Origin: Spartobacteria bacterium
GTDB taxonomy: Bacteria; Verrucomicrobiota; Verrucomicrobiia; Chthoniobacterales; UBA10450
Reading direction: 5' to 3'
Length of the DNA: 64,000 nt
Assembly (NCBI GenBank): GCA_003167365.1
Contig: PMTM01000012.1
Span: 95,926 to 159,925 of the forward strand
The first letter of the stretch is position 1, and every line of letters starts with the position of its first letter. This document shows, one piece after another, positions 17,041-26,166 of the stretch. Position numbers and translations under genes: made by a program. The notes under the pieces are model-generated. The model had not been told where the DNA came from. It saw nothing but the letters and a program-made list of their open reading frames with translations, and did not search any database.

Positions 17041-20000
17041 AGGCGCGCACCGGCACGCTAGCGGTGCGATCGAGTTTACCCCAGCTGACCAACGCGCCCT
17101 TGATCGCGCGCAAGATCGCTTTCCAAATGACATAACTAAGCATCGGCCGGTAGATCAGACGCATGGGAAGAATTCGCCATGCCCGCAGAATCGGTTCGCG
17201 CTCGAGAATGCAGGCCAGCGTGGCCAGAATCAAATCCATCGATAGGAAAGTAATCACAAAAGGCATGAGCGCGCGCCACGCGCCGAACGGGAGAGACACG
17301 AGCAAAAACAAATCCACCATGGGCGTGATGGCAACGAGGATAATCTGAAAGAACCACACGCTCGGCAAACTGAACCAGCCCAGCGCGCGATAGTTCCAGT
17401 TGAAAACCATGTCGCGATGTTTCCAAAGACATTGCAGCGTACCGTAAGCCCAGCGAAAGCGCTGCCGGGCCAGTGTCCGAACGCTTTCCGGCGCTTCCGT
17501 CCATGCGATCGCTTGCGGCACGTACACGATTCGTTGCCGGTCTTTGTGCAGGGCAAGTGTGAGATCGGTATCTTCGGCGAGTGTTTCCAAACTGAGACCG
17601 CCAATTTTTTCAATCGCACTTTTTCGGATCGCGCTGATGGCGCCGGGCGCGACCGTGATGCAATTCCAGCGATTGTAAGCGCGCCGGTCGAGGTTGAATC
17701 CGCAGGTGTATTCGAGCGCCTGACAGCGCGCGATAAACGTTCTCAAATTTCCCACTTTGGCATGACCCGAAACCGCGCCGATGCTTTCGTCGACCAGAGG
17801 CTCGAGCAAGCGCGGCAATGTATCGCGTTGAAATTGCGTGTCGGCATCGATGAAGACAATCATTTCGTGGCGCGCGATCGCCAGAGCGCGTTGCAGCGCT
17901 CGCGCCTTCCCCTGGTTCTCCTGCCGAAAAAGCCGCACGCGCGGATCTACGGTTGCAATCGCTTCGACTTCCGCAGCCGTTTCATCGCGCGAGCCATCAT
18001 CGACCACGATCACTTCGATCTCGCCTTCGTACTCCGTGTTCAGAAGCGCGCGCAATGTGCCCGCGATCACTTTTCCTTCGTTATAAGCGGCAATAATGAT
18101 GCTGGCCGGCGCAGTGAAATCCGCTTTCGGGACCGGCCGGAAACGATACGCCAGCCAAATCACCAACAGCGTGCGAATCACCACGAGGCCAGTGGCCACA
18201 ATCATGAAGGCCCAGAGAAATTCTTCGACGGTGTGATAAACACGAAAGCCGGTGGTACTGACAAAGCGGCTGAGCGGCTGGTTGTTTCCCACCACCAGCG
18301 GCATGAGCGCATCGCGCGTCGTGCCGAGCAGCTTGCTCAACGGCACCACTGTGTCGCCGCGGGTTTGCAACCAATCCAAAATGCGCGGAAGCGCCGCTAC
18401 CGTTTGCGACCGATCGCCGCCCGCGTCGTGCAGCAAAATAATGCTGCCGTCGCGGCGTTGTTGTTTTACCCGCTGCACGATGATGTCCACGCCAGGCCGC
18501 GCCCAATCCTGCGGGTCGATATTTTCGAGCACGACCAGGTAATTTAGATCCTGCGCTATTTGCAACGGAATCAGCTCGCTCAAACTGGAAGGACTTGTGT
18601 CCGCCGCGTACGGCGGCCGAAACAATGTGGTCGCGCGGCCCGTAATCGTCTCGATCAGCAACTGCGTCGCGTTCAGCTCCAGCCGGATGTGCTCCGGCCA
18701 GCAAAGGGCCAGGTTCGGATGGTAATAGGTGTGGTTCCCGATCTCGTGCCCTTCATCGACAATCCGCCGAACCAATCCCGGATAACGTTCCGCGTTCACG
18801 CCTACGAGGAAAAACGCGGCTTTCACTTTGGCGGCTTTCAGGATGTCGAGAATTTCCGGCGTCCATTCTGGATCCGGCCCATCGTCGAAGGTGATCGCAA
18901 CCTCGTGCTCGCCGCCGGTTCCTTGATGATAAAGCGTCGGGAATTCGGGGAATTTCGTATAGTTCGCGGTCAAATAACCCTCCGCATCGACCGCGAGATT
19001 GCGCATTCCATCCGAGCGGCTTTGGTCCACCGTTACGATTTCGCCGTCGCCTACGTCTGCGATCGTGTCGGTACCTCTGAGCACCTCGAGCGATTCCCGC
19101 GTTTGACTTTCGATCTTAAAATCGGCCGGCACATTGAGCGCATCCCAGATGGCGGTGTCTTCGGTTCCCAACCGATAAAGCGCGAAACCACCAGTCTTTT
19201 CCTTGCGCACTTCGCGCAACTCATTCAGAAACGTAATCATGTCGAGGAACCAGACGCTGTGCGCCTTTTCGCCCTCCTCATAATAGAAGTAAGGATTGTA
19301 AACCGGCGCCACGATTGAAACCGTGCCTACGTCCGCGTTGTTGGCCCGGGTCATCGCCTCGGGGAAACTGATCAATTCCGCTTTTTTTGCTCCGTCAGTC
19401 CAATCGTATGCGTAGCCGCCGAGCGCGATCACCCATTGCTTGGGATCGCTGTCTTCCAGCAAGACGTGCAACCAGCCTTCAAACCATTTTTGCGAACAGA
19501 GCGGCCCCGGCGGATCGATGTCCGAAGTTTCGTCAAACAAGAAGGCGACGAACCGATCGACGTTGTCGGAAAGCGCGTCGAAATCGATGTAATCCAGGTC
19601 CTGGCCTGGCTGCACGCAAAGCCAGAGTTCCTTGTCGTCGTAGTGAAGCGCGTCCGTAAATTTATCGAGAAACGCCGCGATATCCGTTTTGTAAACCGGA
19701 TCGAGTTGCTCCCAGTCCACCACCACGCCCGCGGCTTTCGCCTCACGCAAGACCGCCAATACTCTCTGGATAAATTTGTCCTGCCTTTCCGGCGGACCGT
19801 GCGCCAGGTTTTCAATCGCTTCGGGTTGCCAGGTATCGCCCACCAGATTCGTCAGCAGCGGCATCAGAGCGATGCCTTTGCTCGCCGCCAATTTCGGAAT
19901 TCGAACATCGGGATCGACTTGCAAATCGCCCATGCCATTCGCGACCGCCATCCATTCCGGACAGACGTGCGTGATCTGCGCGGCATGCTCTTCGAGCGAG

Positions 20001-20398
20001 GTGTAACTATAGGGGTCGCCGTTGATATAAAACGCCAAGCGCACTTCGTTGATCGGCGATTTTTTGCGCGGATGTGCTGGCACCGGTTGTGGAGGAGCGC
20101 CGACCGGTTTCTTTGCTGCCAGACGAGCGGCCGCGAATTTTTCCCAGAGCGCCGCTCGGGCAGGCAATTGCCCCGCTGGATTTCGTCTCTCCAGCGATTT
20201 GAGCTGGCCCTTTAATTGCCGCAACGAAAACGGCACTTGCATTTGCGGCGCAATAAAAAGCGTCTGCACAAAAAGCACGATCCCGAGAAAAACCAGCACG
20301 CCGAAAACGAGCACAGTCAACCGCAGCCGCGGCCAGCGCTTACCCGCTGGATCGGAAAAAACAAACGGCGTAACCGTGTGCGGGGGACCTTCGTTCAT
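17039..20398 (-). CDS. trifunctional GH18-like / polysaccharide deacetylase / GT2 synthase
   Basis: This 1119-residue fusion has an N-terminal membrane helix (25-48). Residues 115-440 form a GH18-like barrel with VVVDWEQ (Asp228, Glu230). Residues 495-690 form a NodB deacetylase with TFDDGPD (503-509), NHTYYH (555-560) and RPPYA (594-598). After a membrane helix at 728-750 comes a processive family 2 glycosyltransferase with AAYNE, VVDDGS (798-803), DADTQ (851), EDTD (942) and QRFRW (979-983), then C-terminal membrane helices. This layout could polymerise an N-acetylglucosamine-type chain, deacetylate it and cut it, as PgaB/PgaC or NodB/NodC do separately. Product is inferred. Confidence 0.88.
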   Translation of the reverse strand: MNEGPPHTVTPFVFSDPAGKRWPRLRLTVLVFGVLVFLGIVLFVQTLFIAPQMQVPFSLRQLKGQLKSLERRNPAGQLPARAALWEKFAAARLAAKKPVGAPPQPVPAHPRKKSPINEVRLAFYINGDPYSYTSLEEHAAQITHVCPEWMAVANGMGDLQVDPDVRIPKLAASKGIALMPLLTNLVGDTWQPEAIENLAHGPPERQDKFIQRVLAVLREAKAAGVVVDWEQLDPVYKTDIAAFLDKFTDALHYDDKELWLCVQPGQDLDYIDFDALSDNVDRFVAFLFDETSDIDPPGPLCSQKWFEGWLHVLLEDSDPKQWVIALGGYAYDWTDGAKKAELISFPEAMTRANNADVGTVSIVAPVYNPYFYYEEGEKAHSVWFLDMITFLNELREVRKEKTGGFALYRLGTEDTAIWDALNVPADFKIESQTRESLEVLRGTDTIADVGDGEIVTVDQSRSDGMRNLAVDAEGYLTANYTKFPEFPTLYHQGTGGEHEVAITFDDGPDPEWTPEILDILKAAKVKAAFFLVGVNAERYPGLVRRIVDEGHEIGNHTYYHPNLALCWPEHIRLELNATQLLIETITGRATTLFRPPYAADTSPSSLSELIPLQIAQDLNYLVVLENIDPQDWARPGVDIIVQRVKQQRRDGSIILLHDAGGDRSQTVAALPRILDWLQTRGDTVVPLSKLLGTTRDALMPLVVGNNQPLSRFVSTTGFRVYHTVEEFLWAFMIVATGLVVIRTLLVIWLAYRFRPVPKADFTAPASIIIAAYNEGKVIAGTLRALLNTEYEGEIEVIVVDDGSRDETAAEVEAIATVDPRVRLFRQENQGKARALQRALAIARHEMIVFIDADTQFQRDTLPRLLEPLVDESIGAVSGHAKVGNLRTFIARCQALEYTCGFNLDRRAYNRWNCITVAPGAISAIRKSAIEKIGGLSLETLAEDTDLTLALHKDRQRIVYVPQAIAWTEAPESVRTLARQRFRWAYGTLQCLWKHRDMVFNWNYRALGWFSLPSVWFFQIILVAITPMVDLFLLVSLPFGAWRALMPFVITFLSMDLILATLACILEREPILRAWRILPMRLIYRPMLSYVIWKAILRAIKGALVSWGKLDRTASVPVRA

Positions 20399-20468
20399 GA
20401 AGCTTCAACATCGTGTGGATGCCAAAATAATAAAAGCAATTCCAGCAAGCCACTGCTCTTCTTCCATT

Positions 20469-20496
20469 GAACGTTGAGCGTTGAACGTTGAACGTT
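20469..20496 (+). repeat. family A heptanucleotide repeat, four units
   Basis: Four tandem 7-mers: GAACGTT, GAGCGTT, GAACGTT, GAACGTT. It lies between the divergent synthase and carbonic-anhydrase-like genes, directly before the latter's ATG, and supplies an in-frame TTG upstream of the real start. Confidence 0.75.
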
Positions 20497-20502
20497 AATC
20501 AC

Positions 20503-21063
20503 ATGAATAGCGACCGAGACACGCTTCCCACCGGCCACGCCGGCATCGATGCGCGACTTCGCAAAGGGCCAACTATCCATCCAACCGCCTGGATCGTCCC
20601 TAGCGCAACGGTCGTTGGCGACGTCACACTCGAAGAGGAATCGAGCGTTTGGTACGGCGCGGTTCTGCGCGGCGACATCAACCGCATCGTCATCGGTCCG
20701 CGCTCAAACATTCAAGACAATGCCGTCGTCCATCTCGACGATGCTTATCCAACAATTTTGGGCGAGCTCGTTACGGTCGGCCACAGCGCCATCGTCCACG
20801 CTTGCAAGATCGACGACGAAGTTCTCATCGGCATGGGCTCGATCGTTCTCGATGGCGCGGAAATCGGAGCGCGCTCCATCATCGGCGCGAATGCGCTGGT
20901 CACGCTCGGAATGAAGATTCCGCCCGGCTCGCTCGTTCTCGGGTCACCCGCAAAAATACGCCGGCAACTCAGTCTCGATGAGCAGAAAAGTCTCGCCGGC
21001 TGGGCTTGGAAATACGTCGAGACCGCCAAACATTTCCGCGAGTCATTCGGCGTTGGACGTTGA
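20503..21063 (+). CDS. gamma-carbonic anhydrase-like hexapeptide-repeat protein
   Basis: This 186-residue left-handed beta-helix protein is built from hexapeptide repeats (for example VVGDVTLEEESSVW, VLIGMGSIVLDGAEIG). His77, His94 and His99 (VVHLDD and VGHSAIVHA) match the zinc ligands of the gamma-carbonic anhydrase/YrdA/PaaY group. It probably forms a trimer; whether it hydrates CO2 is uncertain because many YrdA-type members are inactive. A frame extension to 20488 lies in a repeat, so ATG 20503 is chosen. The C-terminal GVGR and stop lie in another heptad array, overlapping the convergent glycerate kinase gene by 21 bp. Confidence 0.87.
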   Translation: MNSDRDTLPTGHAGIDARLRKGPTIHPTAWIVPSATVVGDVTLEEESSVWYGAVLRGDINRIVIGPRSNIQDNAVVHLDDAYPTILGELVTVGHSAIVHACKIDDEVLIGMGSIVLDGAEIGARSIIGANALVTLGMKIPPGSLVLGSPAKIRRQLSLDEQKSLAGWAWKYVETAKHFRESFGVGR

Positions 21064-22185
21064 GCGTTGAGCGTTGAGCGTTTCCCGTAAAGCCGCCACT
21101 AACTCTCGCCCGCGCGCTCGTAACAGCTTCCCCGCATTCGCAATGCTTTCTTGCTCGCTCATTCCGGGCTGGGTCAGCTCATAAACTCCATCAAACAATT
21201 CTCGCGCTGGCCGATCTTCACTCGCGCGTCCGACAATTGCGTAAACGCGCTTGCCAAGTTTCCGCGCCAGCCGCGCCACGCCAGCCGGCGTTTTTCCTTC
21301 CAGCGTTTGTCGATCCAAACTTCCTTCGCCCGTGATCACAAGATCGGCATCCTTCATTTTCGCCTCGAGCCCGACTGCTTCGGCAACGACGTCGAAACCT
21401 GGCCGCACGATTGCGCCGCAAAAACTCATCAGACCAAATCCAAGTCCGCCGGCCGCGCCGGCGCCAGGTTCATCGCGAAAATCGACGTGAAGATCTCGCG
21501 CAACCATATCGGCGAGTCTCGTGAGCACGCGCTCCAATATCTCGATCTGGTCCGGAGTCGCACCTTTTTGAGGACCAAACATTCGCGTCGCGCCGTCTTC
21601 TCCGAGCAAAACATTTCGCACATCGGCGGCAGCGATAATCTTCGGCAACGACAAACTTGGTACTTTGATGCTGGCAAGCCCGAGCAGTTCGCTAACACTC
21701 CCAGTCAGCTCCTTCTCTTGCTCGAAAAATCGAAATCCCAACGCCCTCGCCATTCCAAATCCGCCGTCGTTTGTCGCGCTGCCGCCAAGACCAATGATAA
21801 TTTCTCGCGCGCCATGTCGCGGCGCCTCGAGAATCATTTCGCCAACGCCAACCGTGTTCGCGAGATCGACGTCATACTCGTTGGGCTGCAAACGCCGCAT
21901 TCCCGCCGCTTCGCTCATCTCCATCACTGCGAGCTTGCGATCATCTATGTACGCATAACGCGCTTCAATCTCGCGGCCGCGCGCATCGTGCGCGGACATC
22001 GTCAGCCATTTTCCGCCCAGTGCATCCGAGATTACTTCCGCGGTCCCTTCGCCGCCATCCGCCATCGGCATAATGTCGATTTTTGCGTCAGGCAAAACTT
22101 CGCGCAGACCAACGGCAATGTTGTCGGCGACTTCTCGCGCGGTCAGCGAGCCTTTGAATTTATCCGGCGCGATTAAAATTCTCAT
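21043..22185 (-). CDS. glycerate kinase, class I (GlxK/GarK family)
   Basis: This 380-residue kinase starts MRILIAPDKFKGSLTA and contains MADGGEGT and GLGGSATNDGGFGMARALG, hallmarks of glycerate kinase type 1. It phosphorylates glycerate to 2- or 3-phosphoglycerate in the cytosol. It is last in a leftward run after gatB. The C-terminal tail TLNAQRSTSNAE is a translation of the heptad array at 21048-21082 and is unlikely to be functional. The 3' end overlaps the convergent hexapeptide-repeat gene by 21 bp. Confidence 0.92.
   Translation of the reverse strand: MRILIAPDKFKGSLTAREVADNIAVGLREVLPDAKIDIMPMADGGEGTAEVISDALGGKWLTMSAHDARGREIEARYAYIDDRKLAVMEMSEAAGMRRLQPNEYDVDLANTVGVGEMILEAPRHGAREIIIGLGGSATNDGGFGMARALGFRFFEQEKELTGSVSELLGLASIKVPSLSLPKIIAAADVRNVLLGEDGATRMFGPQKGATPDQIEILERVLTRLADMVARDLHVDFRDEPGAGAAGGLGFGLMSFCGAIVRPGFDVVAEAVGLEAKMKDADLVITGEGSLDRQTLEGKTPAGVARLARKLGKRVYAIVGRASEDRPARELFDGVYELTQPGMSEQESIANAGKLLRARGRELVAALRETLNAQRSTSNAE
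21048..21082 (+). repeat. family A heptanucleotide repeat, five units, at converging gene ends
   Basis: Units CGGCGTT, GGACGTT, GAGCGTT, GAGCGTT, GAGCGTT. It encodes the C-termini of both converging genes and supplies the plus-strand TGA at 21061-21063. Confidence 0.78.
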
Positions 22186-22196
22186 TGGTAGGGACC

Positions 22197-22240
22197 GCGC
22201 GCTGCGCTGTCCGTGGACGCCGCAGCGCGGCGTCCTTACC
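22197..22240. repeat. family F hairpin element
   Basis: Outer arms GGTAGGGAC and GTCCTTACC enclose GGACGCCGC/GCGGCGTCC with a 3-base loop (22215-22235). The gatB stop codon (22236-22238, minus) lies in the right arm. It sits between gatB and glycerate kinase and could attenuate readthrough. Confidence 0.55.
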
Positions 22241-23690
22241 CCTTCAATTTCCTCTCCAAAATCTCTCCCGCGAGCTGCGGATTCGCTTTGCCCTTGGACA
22301 ACTTCATTACCTGCCCTTTGAGAAAATTGAGCGACGCCGCGTTACCCGCCTTGAAATCTGCCGCCGGCTTCGGATTCGCCGTGATCGCTTGATCGCAAAA
22401 TGCTTCGATCTCTCCCGTGTCGCTCAATTGTTCGATCCCCTTCTCTTTCACGATCTTCGTCGCCGGCTTGCCGCTTGCGAACATTTCCGCAAAAACTTCC
22501 TTCGCCTGTTTGCCGCTGATTTTTCCGCTCTCGATTAAATTGACCAGCTCATCGAGCGCCTCCGGTGGAATCGGACAATCAGAAATCGTTTTGCTCGCGC
22601 TACTCAACGCGCTCTGCAGATCGTTCAGAATCCAATTGGCAACGTTCTTTGGTTTCTTCGCGCCGTTGGCCGCGGTTTCAAAATATCTTGCAAGCTCGAG
22701 GTCGTCCGCCAGGACGTCGGCATCGTACGAGCTCACTTGATATTGCTCAACGAAGCGCGTCCGTTTCGCTCTCGGCAGTTCGGGAATGCGCGCGCGTGCC
22801 TCCTCCAGCAGCATTTCACTTTTCACTGGCACAAGATCGGGATCAGGAAAGTATCGATAATCATGCGCCGACTCTTTCGTGCGCATCAAAAATGTCTCGC
22901 CGATTGCATCATCCCATCCGCGCGTTTCCTGTCGTAACTTCTCGCCGCGTTCGAGCGCGCCGGTCTGCCGTTGAATCTCATAGGCAAGCGCGCGCCGCAC
23001 GCCGCTGATCGAATTCATGTTCTTGATCTCGATCTTGGCGCCGAGTTCGGCTTGCGCCTCAGGCCGAACCGAAACGTTGCAGTCGCAACGCAGTTGCCCT
23101 TTTTCCATATCCGCGTCGCTCACCGCCCCGTAAATTAAGAGTTGCTTCAGCGAAGTGAGAAACGCGAATGCTTCCTCCGGTGAATTGATCGCCGGCTGCG
23201 TCACGATTTCCATCAATGGCGTGCCGGCCCGATTGAAATCGATCCCGGTGCTCGACTCGAAGTGAAAACTCTTCGCGACGTCTTCTTCGAGATGGATGCG
23301 CACCAAATGCACTTCCTTGTCCGGCGTCGCGATGGTCTTCTGCGCGTCTTTTGGATAGGCGAGATCGTGCAACGGCACGCTCCCATTCTCGCAGAGCGGC
23401 ATGTCGTATTGCGAAATCTGGTAATTCTTCGGCATGTCCGGATAAAAATAGTTTTTGCGATCGAACTTACTGGTCGGCGCAATGTCGCACCCCAGCATCA
23501 ATCCTGTGATCACCGTCATGCGCACCGCTTCGTGGTTCATCACCGGCAATGCGCCCGGCAATCCCAGACATGTCGGACAAGTGTGGCTGTTCGGCTCTGC
23601 GCCAAATTCCACCGGGCAGGCGCAGAACATTTTCGAGCGCGTCTTTAGCTGCACGTGGACTTCAAGTCCGATCGTCGTGATGTAAGACAT
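22236..23690 (-). CDS. gatB: Asp-tRNA(Asn)/Glu-tRNA(Gln) amidotransferase subunit B
   Basis: This 484-residue protein has the GatB signature IGLEVHVQLKTRSKMFCAC near its start, the CPTCLGLPGALPVMN segment with paired cysteines, and a C-terminal YqeY-like tRNA-binding domain (about 340-484). GatB holds the kinase site that activates misacylated Glu/Asp on tRNA, using ammonia from GatA; gatA and gatC are not in the window. ATG 23690 (MSYITTIG) is preferred over one four codons upstream, which lies in an inverted repeat. A four-helix-bundle unit is inserted directly upstream. Confidence 0.95.
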   Translation of the reverse strand: MSYITTIGLEVHVQLKTRSKMFCACPVEFGAEPNSHTCPTCLGLPGALPVMNHEAVRMTVITGLMLGCDIAPTSKFDRKNYFYPDMPKNYQISQYDMPLCENGSVPLHDLAYPKDAQKTIATPDKEVHLVRIHLEEDVAKSFHFESSTGIDFNRAGTPLMEIVTQPAINSPEEAFAFLTSLKQLLIYGAVSDADMEKGQLRCDCNVSVRPEAQAELGAKIEIKNMNSISGVRRALAYEIQRQTGALERGEKLRQETRGWDDAIGETFLMRTKESAHDYRYFPDPDLVPVKSEMLLEEARARIPELPRAKRTRFVEQYQVSSYDADVLADDLELARYFETAANGAKKPKNVANWILNDLQSALSSASKTISDCPIPPEALDELVNLIESGKISGKQAKEVFAEMFASGKPATKIVKEKGIEQLSDTGEIEAFCDQAITANPKPAADFKAGNAASLNFLKGQVMKLSKGKANPQLAGEILERKLKG

Positions 23691-23721
23691 TGCAGATTTC
23701 AAATTGCCGATTTCAAATTGA
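23689..23721. repeat. family B inverted repeat, left copy
   Basis: It contains two 14-bp units, GCAGATTTCAAATT and GCCGATTTCAAATT. It encodes the last residues (LNLKSAI) and stop of the four-helix-bundle gene and abuts the gatB ATG, so it replaces the usual ribosome-site region of gatB. Confidence 0.75.
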
Positions 23722-24064
23722 GCGATGCAGACTTGCGCGATGTGACAAAAATCGCAACCAGTTCGTTTGTCTCCGCCAGCAAAGAGTCGACCCGCTTTAC
23801 TGGAAGCAACCTCGCTTCAATAATCAGCTCAAGCCAAAGTTGAGTCTCATCGGCTTCCTCGAGGACGACTCCCATTTTCGCGACAAATTCACTTCGCGAG
23901 CGCGCGCGACATGTTGCGCGATAGTTTGCTGCGACCGAAATGCCACTCCGCACAAGTTGATTCGCAATGGCTCGACCTTCGATCGTCTTCGGCAGTGCGC
24001 CAACAAGCTTAATAATTCGCAACGCGAAATGTTTGATGCGTGTTCTTAATTCGTCGGGGGTCAT
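23699..24064 (-). CDS. four-helix-bundle protein (23S rRNA intervening-sequence protein family)
   Basis: This 121-residue all-helical protein has the family pattern: LRTRIKHFALRIIKLVGALP, then a conserved IANQLVRSGISVAANYRA, then RSRSEFVAKMGVVLEEADET and LWLELI. The family (S23/IVP-like) was first seen inside 23S rRNA intervening sequences but occurs widely as isolated genes; its role is unknown. The last residues LNLKSAI are repeat-derived. The gene is the only content of a unit bounded by 33-bp inverted repeats between cvpA and gatB, so it interrupts an otherwise housekeeping operon. Confidence 0.87.
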   Translation of the reverse strand: MTPDELRTRIKHFALRIIKLVGALPKTIEGRAIANQLVRSGISVAANYRATCRARSRSEFVAKMGVVLEEADETQLWLELIIEARLLPVKRVDSLLAETNELVAIFVTSRKSASLNLKSAI

Positions 24065-24070
24065 GTCATT

Positions 24071-24103
24071 TCAATTTGCAATCAGCAATTTGAAATCTTC
24101 AAT
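24071..24103. repeat. family B inverted repeat, right copy
   Basis: Inverted relative to the left copy, with 13 bp identical (GCAATTTGAAATC at 24085-24097) and 30 of 33 overall. It starts 7 bp before the four-helix-bundle ATG and ends at the first base of the cvpA stop triplet. Confidence 0.75.
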
Positions 24104-25023
24104 CACTTCTGCAGCGCAAAATCCAGCGCGCGTTGCAGATCGAACTTCTTGAGTTGCTCGAGCAGCGTTGGATCATTCAGCGCGTCGATGACCCGTTGAT
24201 CTTGGAGAAGATCGAGCAAACGTCCCTGCGAGATCAGTTCTTGAACCTCGGGGTCGTCCCGCAGCGCAACAATTTTCGGATGCTCGCTCAACTCCTGCGC
24301 ACCGGGAAATGAAAGAAAACGCTCCGCGTTTTGTGGGTTCGAAATAACTTGACCGAGTTTGCCGACGGTTTCGTAGGTCTTCGTCGGGACCGCGTCCGTT
24401 TTCTTGACCAGATCGCCGACGGTACCCATCTCAAGGGAGTTCTTGAGCCGCGCGAGCGACGACATTAAAGACGGAGACACCTCGCTCGCCTTGTTCAAGA
24501 GGCCGCGTCGAACATCGATCGCGTGCAAAGTTCGGGACGGCATCGCGGGTTTGGCCGTGGCGGCCTGTTCCTGAACTTGGGCGTCGGCCACCGCCCCGAT
24601 CGATCTCACTCCAACGACGATCAGCCAAACCAGGAATGCTCCGAGAAAGAGCCCGATCGCCGCGCCGGTTAATCCGTAGAAAAATCGAATGATACCCGAC
24701 TGCTGTTGCCGGGTGCGTTTAAACACGATCGTCCCGACGCTTGTGATGACAAAATACACAATCAGGGCCAGAAGCGCGCCGCACATGATCGACAAAACAA
24801 CGTCCGGTATTTTCAACAATGGCCGCGCCACCGGAACCAGAAATTGCCCCCCAAAAAATGCCGCCGCATAGGCCGCCACTATGGCAATGACGCGCATTAC
24901 TTGACGCATCAATCCAAGCCGCCAGCCGCGCACGATCTCAAACAAGATCAGGACAATCGCGAACGAGATGAAGACTAACTGCCAAAGGGGCGAACCGGCG
25001 GATTGTTGAAATTGCGGATTCAT
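24103..25023 (-). CDS. CvpA family membrane protein
   Basis: This 306-residue protein has four membrane helices in its first 170 residues ([35 protein letters not shown], and two more), which is the CvpA domain linked to colicin V production and envelope integrity. A soluble C-terminal half of about 130 residues follows, ending in repeated DDPEVQELI and NDPTLLEQL helices. Typical CvpA has about 160-180 residues, so the tail is an extension. ATG 25023 overlaps the aroC TGA (ATGA), deciding the start; the open frame 32 codons upstream is antisense-like to aroC. Confidence 0.85.
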   Translation of the reverse strand: MNPQFQQSAGSPLWQLVFISFAIVLILFEIVRGWRLGLMRQVMRVIAIVAAYAAAFFGGQFLVPVARPLLKIPDVVLSIMCGALLALIVYFVITSVGTIVFKRTRQQQSGIIRFFYGLTGAAIGLFLGAFLVWLIVVGVRSIGAVADAQVQEQAATAKPAMPSRTLHAIDVRRGLLNKASEVSPSLMSSLARLKNSLEMGTVGDLVKKTDAVPTKTYETVGKLGQVISNPQNAERFLSFPGAQELSEHPKIVALRDDPEVQELISQGRLLDLLQDQRVIDALNDPTLLEQLKKFDLQRALDFALQK

Positions 25024-26108
25024 GCGCCGGAAGAAATTGCGCGCTGACGCAACGCATGATCGCACAACACCAGCGCCGCCATCGCTTCGACCATCGGCAC
25101 GGCGCGTGGCAGCACGCAAGGATCGTGGCGACCGCGCGCAGCGAGCTTTGTTTGCTCGTGCGACGCCGTCACAGTGGATTGTTCACGCGCGATCGTCGCG
25201 GTCGGTTTGAATGCGACGCGAAAATAAATCTCTTCACCGTTGCTGATGCCGCCTTGGACGCCGCCCGATTTATTTGTCGATGTCCGAACGCGATCGTCTC
25301 GCATTTCAAATGCATCGTTATGCTCGGAACCGCGCATTTGTGTCGCCGAAAACCCCGAACCGATCTCGAAACCCTTCGTCGCCGGCAAACTCAACATCGC
25401 TTTCGCCAGGTCGGCTTCGAGCTTGTCGAAAACTGGTTCGCCCAATCCCGCCGGCGCATTGCGCACAACACATTCAATCACTCCACCAATGGAATCGCCT
25501 TCTTCACGAACCTTCTCGATGAGCGCGATCATGGATTTCGCCGCCGCTTCGTCCGGGCAACGCACGATGTTTGCCTCGACCTCCTCGATTTTCACTTTCG
25601 ACCTGTCGATTTTGGCGGCGATCTCGTGGATCTGTGTGACGTAAGCGACGATGTCGATCTTCGGATACAGTTTCTCGAGAACCTTTCGCGCGACCGCGCC
25701 AGCCGCGACCCTTCCAATCGTCTCACGCGCGGATGCACGTCCGCCTCCCTGCCAATTTCGAATTCCGTACTTCGCTTCGTAAGTGAAGTCAGCATGCGAT
25801 GGACGAAAGGTTCCCTTCATCTCCGTGTAGGCTTCGGGTCGCGCATCCTGATTGCGAACCAGGATCGCGATCGGCGTGCCGAGCGTCTTGCCTTCAAAGA
25901 TTCCGGAAAGAATTTCGCAGCGATCTTCTTCTTTGCGTTGCGTTGTGATTTTGCTTTGCCCCGGTCGTCGCCGATCCAGTTCGCGTTGAATGTCCGCTTC
26001 GGAGATGTCGATCTTCGGCGGGCAGCCGTCGATCACGACGCCGATGCCGCCCCCGTGCGATTCGCCGAACGTGGTAACGCGAAAAAGTTGGCCGAAGGTG
26101 TTGCCCAT
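25020..26108 (-). CDS. aroC: chorismate synthase
   Basis: This 362-residue protein starts [20 protein letters not shown], the family's first signature, and carries [14 protein letters not shown] and [18 protein letters not shown], the FMN and substrate motifs. It converts 5-enolpyruvylshikimate-3-phosphate to chorismate, the last shikimate step, and needs reduced FMN. Length is normal. It is the sixth gene of the leftward run and overlaps cvpA by four bases. Confidence 0.97.
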   Translation of the reverse strand: MGNTFGQLFRVTTFGESHGGGIGVVIDGCPPKIDISEADIQRELDRRRPGQSKITTQRKEEDRCEILSGIFEGKTLGTPIAILVRNQDARPEAYTEMKGTFRPSHADFTYEAKYGIRNWQGGGRASARETIGRVAAGAVARKVLEKLYPKIDIVAYVTQIHEIAAKIDRSKVKIEEVEANIVRCPDEAAAKSMIALIEKVREEGDSIGGVIECVVRNAPAGLGEPVFDKLEADLAKAMLSLPATKGFEIGSGFSATQMRGSEHNDAFEMRDDRVRTSTNKSGGVQGGISNGEEIYFRVAFKPTATIAREQSTVTASHEQTKLAARGRHDPCVLPRAVPMVEAMAALVLCDHALRQRAISSGA

Positions 26109-26166
26109 TCCGCGAGCATCTTAAGGCGAAATGCGCCGGAATTGTAGAGCGTTTCTGCGAAACGCC

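Larger units (their letters stand above)
23689..24103 (-). mobile_element. 415-bp unit: four-helix-bundle gene between 33-bp inverted repeats
   Basis: The left end 23689-23721 and the reverse complement of the right end 24071-24103 match at 30 of 33 positions (family B, core GATTTCAAATTGC). The unit spans precisely from the gatB start codon to the cvpA stop codon and contains one gene. No transposase and no target duplication are visible. It is interpreted as an inserted, possibly non-autonomous element; movement is inferred, the inverted repeats are seen directly. Confidence 0.6.

Noticed and set aside
25056..26147. Long plus-strand frame opposite aroC
   Set aside because: It is antisense to a certain gene and rich in R, H and C without a domain; similar long shadows lie opposite the two ADOP permeases, glycerate kinase and the synthase fusion (for example 3067-4053 and 17417-18547).
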